A stretch of 7,221 nt of DNA, taken from Eubacteriaceae bacterium (lineage in GTDB: Bacteria > Bacillota > Clostridia > Eubacteriales > Anaerofustaceae). The translations under genes were made by a program, and so were the position numbers. The notes below the pieces were generated by a model. It ran no database searches and had not been told where the DNA came from. It saw only the letters and a list, made by a program, of their open reading frames with translations. Positions within the stretch are counted from its first letter, which is position 1. Each line of letters begins with the position of its first letter. Shown piece after piece: positions 1 to 5,476 of this stretch. The DNA lies in assembly GCA_017613995.1 (NCBI GenBank), contig JAGACT010000024.1:1-7221 (forward strand). The letters run 5' to 3'.

Positions 1-1
1 G

Positions 2-682
2 CAGGACGCCATCGAGCTGATGCAGGCAAAGGTGGAGGGTCTCGAGAACATCGAGGTCGCCGTTGCCAGGACCAAGTATCCCCAGGGCGCTGAGAAGATG
101 CTCATCAAGAGAGTCATGCAGCGTCAGGTGCCCAGCGGAGGACTTCCCGCCGATGTCGGATGCATCGTCTGCAACGTCAGCACCGTCAAGGCCATTTCCG
201 ATGCCATCCAGACCGGAATGCCCCTTATCGAGAGAGTCGTCACCGTCACCGGCGACAACATCAAGAACCCCGGAAACTTCATAGTGAAGATCGGCACCAG
301 CGCAAAGGAGCTGATCGACTACTGCGGAGGAGCCAGCGGAAAGTTCAACCAGATCAAGATGGGCGGACCCATGATGGGATTCGTGCTCAATGATCTGAAC
401 GTGCCCATCATCAAGGGCAGCAACGGACTGATCGCCATCGACGACGACGTATCCACCGAAGTCAGCTGCATCAAGTGCGGCCGCTGCGTGGACGTCTGCC
501 CGATGGAGCTCAAGCCTCTGTACTTCTCGAAGTATTCCGACGAAGAGAACTGGCAGGGCATGAAGGACGAAAACGTCCTGGACTGCATAGAGTGCCGCAG
601 CTGCGAGTACATCTGCTCGTCCAAGATTCCTCTTCTTGCCAAGATCAAGGCCGGTAAAACTGCTGTAAGGGGGATGAAATAA
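2..682 (+). CDS. rnfC2: RnfC-like electron transfer subunit of methylene-THF reductase, 3' part
   Basis: This is the C-terminal part (226 residues) of an RnfC-family protein; the frame is open to the left edge, so the true start lies outside the window. The family binds NADH and flavin through an N-terminal Complex1_51K-type domain (only its end is seen, with the family-typical segment YPQGAEKMLIKRVM at about 77-118). An SLBB-like stretch follows at about 280-325. Two [4Fe-4S] motifs of the CxxCxxCxxxC type are encoded at 467-499 and 584-616. The stop codon directly abuts the metV start, so the genes are co-transcribed and probably translationally coupled. In acetogens such as Acetobacterium woodii the order rnfC2-metV-metF encodes an NADH-oxidising methylene-THF reductase complex. 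That context, rather than a membrane Rnf operon (no rnfD/G/E/A/B nearby), supports RnfC2. The missing N-terminus prevents checking the NADH and FMN sites. Confidence 0.9.
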   Translation, partial: QDAIELMQAKVEGLENIEVAVARTKYPQGAEKMLIKRVMQRQVPSGGLPADVGCIVCNVSTVKAISDAIQTGMPLIERVVTVTGDNIKNPGNFIVKIGTSAKELIDYCGGASGKFNQIKMGGPMMGFVLNDLNVPIIKGSNGLIAIDDDVSTEVSCIKCGRCVDVCPMELKPLYFSKYSDEENWQGMKDENVLDCIECRSCEYICSSKIPLLAKIKAGKTAVRGMK

Positions 683-1306
683 ATGCTTATCACACGCTTA
701 AAGGATAAAGAGGTCATCGAATCCCTGATCACCACCAAGGCGTTCGTCGTAAACTGCCACGGCTGCAAGGAAGTCTCCTTCCCCGAGGAAGAGGCCAACG
801 AGCTGCAGAAGGAGCTTATGGCTGCCGGAAAGCTGACCGGGATCATCACCACCGACTATGTCTGCAATCCCGATAACATGAAGCTGCGTCTCGAGCGCTA
901 CGCAAAGGAGATCGAGGAAGCTGACACCGTGCTCGTATTCTCATGCGGTATCGGAGTTCAGACGATCGCCGAATACATGCCTGAGAAGAAGGTATGCGCC
1001 GCCTGCGACACATATCCCCTTCCCGGATATCAGGGAGTTACTCCGCTGGAGCATGACTGCGATCAGTGCGGAGAGTGCTATCTGAACATCACAGGAGGCA
1101 TCTGCCCCATCACCGCCTGCTCGAAGAGCCTCATCAACGGCCAGTGCGGCGGAGCCAAGGAAGGCAAGTGCGAAGTCGATCACAACATGGAATGCGGCTG
1201 GGAGAGAATCTACCGCCGTCTTGCACAGGTCGGACGCCTGGATGTACTGAAGTGCCCTGTTCAGGTACGCAACTTCGCTACCTATAAGGACCTCAGCAAC
1301 GAATGA
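683..1306 (+). CDS. metV: Methylene-THF reductase small subunit MetV
   Basis: A 207-residue cytoplasmic protein resembling MetV, the small zinc/iron-sulfur subunit that pairs with MetF in acetogens and links its flavin to an electron donor. It is very Cys-rich: C25 and C28 (NCHGCKE), C61, C88 (FSCGIG), C105 and C108 (CAAC), C126, C129 and C132 (CDQCGEC), C141, C146, C155, C163, C171 and C191. The series after residue 125 is the family's metal-binding C-terminal region, also seen fused to MTHFR in some organisms. Start: the ATG follows the upstream TAA with no gap, and a purine-rich site (AAGGGGGA, about 666-674) lies inside the end of rnfC2. Arginine codons are all CGN or AGA with no AGG, unlike the downstream preA. 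Length is normal for the family (about 200 residues). No frameshift or truncation is seen. Confidence 0.9.
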   Translation: MLITRLKDKEVIESLITTKAFVVNCHGCKEVSFPEEEANELQKELMAAGKLTGIITTDYVCNPDNMKLRLERYAKEIEEADTVLVFSCGIGVQTIAEYMPEKKVCAACDTYPLPGYQGVTPLEHDCDQCGECYLNITGGICPITACSKSLINGQCGGAKEGKCEVDHNMECGWERIYRRLAQVGRLDVLKCPVQVRNFATYKDLSNE

Positions 1307-1343
1307 TCCAATATAATTAAATGATTAGGAGCTATATAATAAA

Positions 1344-2231
1344 ATGAGAATTACCGAATTTTTTGATCGTGGTGAATTTGTTATAACAGCGGAAGTCGGA
1401 CCTCCCAAGGGAACCAACATCGACGGCCTCATCGAGGAAGCCAAGGAATACTTAAGCGACATCTCCGCCGTCAACGTTACCGACAACCAGTCATCCGTCA
1501 TGCGTATGGGATCCCTTCCCGTGTGTATCGCCCTCAAGCAGGCCGGACTCAACCCCATCCTGCAGATGACATGCCGTGACCGCAACCGCATGGCCCTCCA
1601 GTCGGATCTGCTCGGAGCCGCATACTTCGGCATCGACAACGTGCTGTCCCTGACCGGCGACCACACCACTCTGGGTGACCACCCGACCGCAAAGCCCGTA
1701 TTCGACCTGGATTCCGTATCCCTCCTGTACAACATGGTACAGCTGGAGAACGGCAAGGACATCGCAGGAAACGACCTGGTGGGAGAAGCACCGAAGTTCG
1801 CCAAGGGCGCGGTGGTATCCCCCTGCAGCGACTCCGTTGACGCCCAGATCGCCAAGATGGAGCGCAAGATCATGGCCGGATGCGAGTTCTTCCAGACCCA
1901 GGCGGTCTATGACAGCGAAAAGTTCGCTTCCTTCATGAAGAAGATCAGAGGCATGGGCATCACCACCCCCGTTCAGCTGGGAATCGTCATCCCCAAGAAC
2001 GCCGGCATGTGCAAGTACATGAACGCCAACGTCGCCGGGATCTCCATCCCCGACGAGATGATCCAGGAACTGGCCGCCGACAAGGAGAAGGCAAAGTCCG
2101 GTGAGACCGGCCTTGCCATCGCCGCCCGCATCATCCGTGAGTGCAGGCCCTACGTACAGGGACTCCACATCATGGCCATGGGCTGGGAATCCAAGGTTCC
2201 CCAGCTCCTGGAGATGGCAGGACTCAAGTAA
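1344..2231 (+). CDS. metF: Methylene-tetrahydrofolate reductase large subunit MetF
   Basis: A 295-residue flavin-dependent reductase that converts 5,10-methylene-THF to 5-methyl-THF, here most likely in the methyl branch of the Wood-Ljungdahl pathway; it could also supply methionine synthesis. Family marks of the MTHFR TIM barrel are visible: E17 in ITAEVGPPKG (the catalytic acid position), QMTCRDRNR at 74-82, LTGDHTTLGDHP at 103-114 with D106 in the flavin/folate-contacting position, and FFQTQAVYD at 182-190. Full length, no truncation. Start: ATG at 1344 with AGGAG at 1327-1331, a slightly long 12-base spacing. The gene lies 37 bases after metV in an AT-rich gap and ends before a hairpin terminator, so it is the last gene of the operon. 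MetV and RnfC2 are its expected partners. Confidence 0.95.
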   Translation: MRITEFFDRGEFVITAEVGPPKGTNIDGLIEEAKEYLSDISAVNVTDNQSSVMRMGSLPVCIALKQAGLNPILQMTCRDRNRMALQSDLLGAAYFGIDNVLSLTGDHTTLGDHPTAKPVFDLDSVSLLYNMVQLENGKDIAGNDLVGEAPKFAKGAVVSPCSDSVDAQIAKMERKIMAGCEFFQTQAVYDSEKFASFMKKIRGMGITTPVQLGIVIPKNAGMCKYMNANVAGISIPDEMIQELAADKEKAKSGETGLAIAARIIRECRPYVQGLHIMAMGWESKVPQLLEMAGLK

Positions 2232-2257
2232 ACAGCGACGGAAAACCCCGGAAACAC

Positions 2258-2300
2258 AGCAGCGCAGACTTGCCTCTGCGCTGCTTTCTGTTGTAATTTT
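2258..2300 (+). terminator. Intrinsic terminator after metF
   Basis: Perfect 10-bp inverted repeat AGCAGCGCAG (2258-2267) and CTGCGCTGCT (2276-2285) with an 8-base loop, followed by the T-rich stretch TTCTGTTGTAATTTT. It starts 27 bases after the metF stop and closes the rnfC2-metV-metF operon. The T-tract is interrupted, so termination may be partial. Confidence 0.8.
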
Positions 2301-2352
2301 GCCCAAACGGCCCTGCGGGAACGTTTTTGTATATGAAACCGGTAGGTTTTTG

Positions 2353-2361
2353 TGCTACAAT
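2353..2361 (+). promoter_or_regulatory. Extended -10 promoter of the ABC transporter operon (predicted)
   Basis: TGCTACAAT is an extended -10 element (TGn followed by TACAAT, one mismatch to TATAAT). No convincing -35 is found 16-18 bases upstream. Predicted start of transcription is near 2368, giving a leader of about 27 bases to the ATG at 2395. A small inverted repeat, AAACC (2336-2340) and GGTTT (2345-2349), lies where the -35 should be and could be an operator. Confidence 0.5.
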
Positions 2362-2394
2362 CATCATGTAACATGCTTTTACGGAGAACTGCTG

Positions 2395-3063
2395 ATGTCA
2401 GGCGATACCATCGGGCTGCTGGCCGATTCGTTCATGAAGATACTGATACCCGGGCTGAAGATGACGATACCCCTCACGGTACTGTCATTCTCCATTGCCC
2501 TTTTCATCTCCGTGCTCGTGGCGCTGATACAGTTCGCGGATGTCCCGGTGCTCAGGCAGATCTGCCGCTTCTACATATGGTTCGTCAGGGGCACCCCCCT
2601 GCTGGTGCAGCTGTACGTGGTGTTCTTCGGACTTCCCAGCGTGGGTATCATGATAGACGCGTTCCCCGCGGCGGTGCTGGTGCTGGGCCTCAACGAGGGG
2701 GCCTACTGCGCCGAGACCGTGCGTTCCTCCCTGGAGGCCGTGCCCTCCGGACAGTTCGAGGCGGGTCTGTGCTGCGGCATGAACTACGCCCAGATCATGT
2801 GGCACGTGGTGCTGCCCCAGGCCTTCCGCACCGCGGTGCCGCCCCTTTTCAATTCGCTCATAAGCATGGTGAAGAACACCTCACTGGCGGCCAACATAAC
2901 CGTGGTGGAGATGTTCATGGCCACCCAGAGGATCGTGGGCCGCACCTACAGGGCCATGCCCCTGTACCTGGAAGTGGCTTTCATATATCTCATCTTTTCC
3001 ACCGCCCTGAGCTGGCTGCAGCGCTGGTGCGAGAAGCGCCTCAATCATTACGGAGGTGTATGA
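2395..3063 (+). CDS. Amino-acid ABC transporter permease (His/Gln/cystine type)
   Basis: A 222-residue integral membrane protein of the HisM/GlnP-type permease family, which forms the channel of polar amino-acid importers. Hydrophobic segments are seen at about 24-46, 66-88, 90-100, 150-175 and 190-208. RGTPLLVQL at 65-73 is typical of the family, and the EAA loop that docks on the ATPase is at about 122-143 (EAG, then G128, then VVLPQA), followed by KNTSL at 160-164. Start: the frame is open far upstream through the metF terminator, but GGAG at 2383-2386 sits 8 bases before the ATG at 2395, and only from there does the protein resemble the family. Its stop overlaps the ATPase start by four bases (ATGA). 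Only one permease gene is present, so a homodimer is expected. Confidence 0.92.
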   Translation: MSGDTIGLLADSFMKILIPGLKMTIPLTVLSFSIALFISVLVALIQFADVPVLRQICRFYIWFVRGTPLLVQLYVVFFGLPSVGIMIDAFPAAVLVLGLNEGAYCAETVRSSLEAVPSGQFEAGLCCGMNYAQIMWHVVLPQAFRTAVPPLFNSLISMVKNTSLAANITVVEMFMATQRIVGRTYRAMPLYLEVAFIYLIFSTALSWLQRWCEKRLNHYGGV

Positions 3064-3812
3064 CGGATATGGCAATGCTGGAGATCAGAAACATAAGAAA
3101 GAGCTTCGGAGAAAATACGGTCCTTAAGGACATCTCCTTTGGCGTGGACAAAGGGGACGTCATCAGCGTGCTGGGTCCCAGCGGATCCGGGAAGACCACG
3201 CTTCTGAGGTGCATGGACTTTCTGGAGACCGCCGACAGCGGCATCATGGTCTTCGACGGGGAGGAGATCGACCTGGCGAAGGCGTCCCGCGCCAGACAGT
3301 CCGAAGTAAGGAAGAAGTGCGGCTTCGTGTTCCAGAACTACAACCTGTTTCTGAACAAGACCGCCCTGGACAACGTCACCCTGGGGCTCACGTCGGCCAG
3401 AAAGATAAACTCCGCCGAAGCCCGGGAAAGGGGCATGGAAATGCTCAGAAAGGTGGGCCTGGAGCGGAGGGCTGACCGCTATCCCAACCAGCTCTCGGGG
3501 GGCCAGCAGCAGAGGGTGGCCATCGCCCGGGCCCTGGCGGCGGTACCGGAGATCATATATTTCGACGAGCCCACTTCCGCCCTGGATCCCGAACTCATCG
3601 GGGAGGTGCTCTCCGTCATGAGGGCTCTGGCGGAGGACGGCATGACCATGGTGGTGGTGACCCACGAGATGGGCTTCGCCCGGGACGTTTCGAGCCGGGT
3701 CATGCTCATAGAACACGGACTTATTGTGGAGGAGGGGTCTGCCCGGGACTTTTTCGAGAATCCCAGGGAAGAGCGCACCAGGGCCTTCCTCAGACGGGAT
3801 CAGAATAATTAA
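3060..3812 (+). CDS. Amino-acid ABC transporter ATP-binding protein
   Basis: A 250-residue cytoplasmic ATPase of the GlnQ/HisP family that powers the importer. All motifs are intact: Walker A GPSGSGKT (39-46), Q-loop Q92, signature LSGGQQQR (145-152), Walker B IIYFDE (165-170) with catalytic E170, D-loop SALD (173-176) and switch H202. Start: ATG 3060 overlaps the permease stop (ATGA), which suggests translational coupling, but GGAGG at 3052-3056 is only 3 bases away. The in-frame ATG at 3069 (12 bases from GGAGG) would give 247 residues beginning MAMLEIRN and cannot be excluded. The frame extends upstream inside the permease gene, but that part is a shadow reading. The substrate cannot be inferred from the ATPase itself. 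Confidence 0.95.
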   Translation: MTDMAMLEIRNIRKSFGENTVLKDISFGVDKGDVISVLGPSGSGKTTLLRCMDFLETADSGIMVFDGEEIDLAKASRARQSEVRKKCGFVFQNYNLFLNKTALDNVTLGLTSARKINSAEARERGMEMLRKVGLERRADRYPNQLSGGQQQRVAIARALAAVPEIIYFDEPTSALDPELIGEVLSVMRALAEDGMTMVVVTHEMGFARDVSSRVMLIEHGLIVEEGSARDFFENPREERTRAFLRRDQNN

Positions 3813-3833
3813 AAAAACATGGAGGTTTAAAAA

Positions 3834-4628
3834 ATGAAAAAGGTAGTTGCACTGATGCTGGCGCTGCTGCTCGTCGTGAGCGCGGCAGCCTGCGGAGAGA
3901 AGAAATCCGACGAAAAGGATCATCTCGCCAGGATAAAGGAATCGGGAAAGCTCATCATAGCCATGGAGGGCAACTGGAGCCCCTGGACCTATCATGACGA
4001 GAGCGGAGCCCTGGTGGGCTTCGACACGGAGGTGGCTGCGGCCATAGCCGGGAAGCTGGGAGTGGAGCCCGAGTACGTGGAGGGCGCCTGGGAAGGACTG
4101 TTCATGGGCCTTTCCAACGGCCGTTACGACGTGATAGTCAACGGAGTGGGCATCACCGAGGACAGAAAGGACACCTATGACTTCTCCGAGCCCTACGCCT
4201 TCAACACCACGGTGCTGATCATAAGAAGCGACAATACGGCCATCACGTCCATGGAGGATCTGGCGGGGAAGGTCACGGCCAATTCCCTGGGATCCACCTA
4301 CGAGAGCCTGGCGGTGGAAGCGGGAGTGGACCACGTGGAGACCGTGGACACCCTGGAGGAGACCCTCAACATGGTGCTCAACGGCAGAGTGGACGCGACC
4401 CTCAATGCCAAGGGATCCTTCGAGGACTACATGAAGGCCCATCCGGACGCGCCTCTGATGATCGCGGAGGAAGTGGACGTGGAATACATCGGCATCCCCG
4501 TGGTGAAGGGCGAGGACAACGCGACCCTGGTGGAGGCCATCAACAAGGCCATCGAGGAACTGCGCGCCGACGGCACCCTGGCTGAGATATCCATCAAGTA
4601 TTTCGGATTCGATATCACCCAGCCCTGA
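3834..4628 (+). CDS. Amino-acid ABC transporter substrate-binding lipoprotein, cystine-like
   Basis: A 264-residue extracytoplasmic binding protein of the bacterial solute-binding family 3. It has a lipoprotein signal: basic MKK, hydrophobic core at 4-18 and a lipobox AAAC with C20 as the anchor (A at -3 is less usual than L). Family marks are the ligand-loop region GNWSPWTYHD (46-55), GFDTEV (62-67), WEGLFMGL (86-93), and TEDR with R111 in the position that holds the ligand carboxylate. Segments such as GRVDATLN (184-191) and the C-terminal KYFGFDIT resemble the cystine-binding TcyA/FliY subgroup. The residue after DATLN, usually Asp to hold the alpha-amine, is Ala192. Start: GGAGG at 3821-3825, 8 bases before the ATG. 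It follows the ATPase by 21 bases and is last in the operon. Cystine as substrate is only a guess. Confidence 0.93.
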   Translation: MKKVVALMLALLLVVSAAACGEKKSDEKDHLARIKESGKLIIAMEGNWSPWTYHDESGALVGFDTEVAAAIAGKLGVEPEYVEGAWEGLFMGLSNGRYDVIVNGVGITEDRKDTYDFSEPYAFNTTVLIIRSDNTAITSMEDLAGKVTANSLGSTYESLAVEAGVDHVETVDTLEETLNMVLNGRVDATLNAKGSFEDYMKAHPDAPLMIAEEVDVEYIGIPVVKGEDNATLVEAINKAIEELRADGTLAEISIKYFGFDITQP

Positions 4629-4645
4629 GAGATCTTTAAGGCATC

Positions 4646-4680
4646 CGGGCTCCCGCAGCGCGGGAGCCCGTCTCTTTTTT
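4646..4680 (+). terminator. Strong intrinsic terminator after the ABC operon
   Basis: GC-rich perfect hairpin: CGGGCTCCCGC (4646-4656) pairs with GCGGGAGCCCG (4660-4670) around a 3-base loop, followed by TCTCTTTTTT. It begins 18 bases after the binding-protein stop and ends the transporter transcript. Confidence 0.95.
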
Positions 4681-4711
4681 GCGGCAGGGGGCTCTTAAGG
4701 GAAAGATGTGT

Positions 4712-4739
4712 TTGACTGAGAGTTGTTTTATTGTATAAT
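4712..4739 (+). promoter_or_regulatory. Near-consensus sigma-A promoter of the small lipoprotein gene
   Basis: TTGACT (4712-4717) and TATAAT (4734-4739) are separated by 16 bases, the best housekeeping promoter in the window. Transcription should begin near 4745-4748, at or just before the GGAG ribosome site (4747-4750), so the leader would be only about 10 bases. This also excludes the in-frame TTG at 4739 as a start codon, since it lies at the edge of the -10 element. Confidence 0.8.
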
Positions 4740-4756
4740 TGTCTTCGGAGAACGTT

Positions 4757-5272
4757 ATGAAAAAGATAGCTATCGCAGCGGCACTTATATCGATCATCTG
4801 CCTTCTCGGGGGCTGCGGCCGCAGCACCCAGACGGACTATACCGCCATGGACTTCTACAGCGAGGAGCTGGGAGTCGCCTTCGACGTCCCGGAGGGATAC
4901 ACCGTGGACAGCTCGGATCCCGACGGATACGTGTTCATCTGCGAGAACGGCAGGGCAGTTCCCTACATGATGTTCAAAAAGTACGACTTCGCGGGAGGCA
5001 TAGACGACTTCAAGGCCCAGATCAAAAAATCCGTGGCGGATACCTTCGGCAGCAGCTTCAAGGGAGAGCAGCACAACAACATAGGCGGAAAGAAGGTCCT
5101 GGTTTTAAAGTTCAGCTACCAGCTGGACGGCTATACCATTTCGGACGCCCGGTGCATCTATGAAAAGGGCGGCACCTATTACGTGTTCACCACCAAGGAG
5201 GCATCCGATCTGGGACACAACCTGAACGCCGAGCTCGATTTCGTCATGAAGAGTTTTATTATCATAGAATAA
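4757..5272 (+). CDS. Small predicted lipoprotein of unknown function
   Basis: A 171-residue protein I do not recognise. It begins MKKIAIAAAL and has a clear lipobox LGGC at 17-20, so it is expected to be exported and anchored outside the membrane by a lipid on C20. The mature part, about 150 residues, alternates short beta-like segments (for example LGVAFDVPEGYTV and VLVLKFSYQL) with one likely helix at about 79-91 (GIDDFKAQIKKSV). The layout loosely recalls PsbP/DcrB-like secreted domains, but this is a weak impression. Only two Cys remain in the mature part besides the anchor. Start: ATG 4757 with GGAG at 4747-4750, 6 bases away; a longer form from TTG 4739 is unlikely because it overlaps the promoter. 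It is a single-gene unit with no clear terminator before the tRNA, so read-through into the tRNA is possible. Confidence 0.85.
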   Translation: MKKIAIAAALISIICLLGGCGRSTQTDYTAMDFYSEELGVAFDVPEGYTVDSSDPDGYVFICENGRAVPYMMFKKYDFAGGIDDFKAQIKKSVADTFGSSFKGEQHNNIGGKKVLVLKFSYQLDGYTISDARCIYEKGGTYYVFTTKEASDLGHNLNAELDFVMKSFIIIE

Positions 5273-5284
5273 TCGATTCAGTCA

Positions 5285-5313
5285 TTGCAATCCGGCAAGT
5301 AAAATGATAATAT
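5285..5313 (+). promoter_or_regulatory. Likely tRNA-Arg promoter
   Basis: TTGCAA (5285-5290) serves as a -35. A -10 is read as GATAAT (5306-5311, spacer 15) or TAATAT (5308-5313, spacer 17). The predicted start is near 5318-5320, a few bases before the mature tRNA at 5323. Both boxes are imperfect. Confidence 0.5.
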
Positions 5314-5322
5314 ATCTCTGTT

Positions 5323-5397
5323 GCCCCCGTAGCTCAGTGGATAGAGCAGTGGTTTCCTAAACCATGTGCGGAAGTTCGATTCTTCTCGGGGGTACCA
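5323..5397 (+). tRNA. tRNA-Arg (anticodon CCT)
   Basis: A 75-base tRNA that folds completely: acceptor GCCCCCG (5323-5329) with CGGGGGT (5387-5393, one G-U pair), D stem GCTC/GAGC (5332-5335, 5344-5347), anticodon stem GTGGT/ACCAT around loop TTCCTAA (5354-5360), and T stem GGAAG/CTTCT with loop TTCGATT (5375-5381). The anticodon CCT (5356-5358) reads AGG. Discriminator A5394 is followed by an encoded CCA (5395-5397). AGG is common in the preA gene just downstream and rare in metV/metF. tRNA genes are frequent integration sites, but no copy of its 3' end is seen elsewhere in the window. Confidence 0.95.
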
Positions 5398-5412
5398 TTC
5401 TTTCAGCAAGCC

Positions 5413-5456
5413 GCCATGCATGCCTGTTTCGGGCCTGCGTGGCTTTTTACTTTTTT
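5413..5456 (+). terminator. Terminator between tRNA-Arg and preA
   Basis: GCCATGCATGCC (5413-5424) pairs with GGCCTGCGTGGC (5432-5443) over 12 positions with one mismatch and one G-U, loop TGTTTCG, followed by TTTTTACTTTTTT. It lies 15 bases after the tRNA CCA and ends only 20 bases before the preA ATG. Confidence 0.8.
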
Positions 5457-5476
5457 CATCCGGGAGGATAATACCC

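Noticed and set aside
1312..1340. Two exact TATAAT hexamers (1312-1317, 1335-1340) in the metV-metF gap
   Set aside because: No -35 element at a suitable distance for either; the gap is simply AT-rich, and the second hexamer would start transcription inside metF.
1321..1347. Eight-codon minicistron (ATG 1321 to TGA 1345-1347) whose stop overlaps the metF start
   Set aside because: It has no ribosome site of its own, and its codons contain the AGGAG of metF; chance is the simplest explanation.
2101..2394. Upstream in-frame extension of the permease into metF
   Set aside because: Overlaps metF in another frame and crosses its terminator; similarity to permeases and a ribosome site begin only at 2395.
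3048..4442. Long minus-strand open frame (464 codons) opposite the ATPase and binding-protein genes
   Set aside because: It lies antisense to two genes with complete family motifs; the translation is rich in His/Gly/Val with no recognisable domain, as expected from a GC-rich codon shadow.
5323..5397. tRNA-Arg as an attachment site for an integrated element
   Set aside because: No direct repeat of the tRNA 3' end, no integrase and no change of gene type is seen in the 1.8 kb downstream within the window.
5366..5476. Upstream in-frame extension of preA starting with GTG inside the tRNA
   Set aside because: It would translate the tRNA 3' half and the terminator hairpin. The ATG at 5477 has a good GGGAGG site and gives a sensible protein start.
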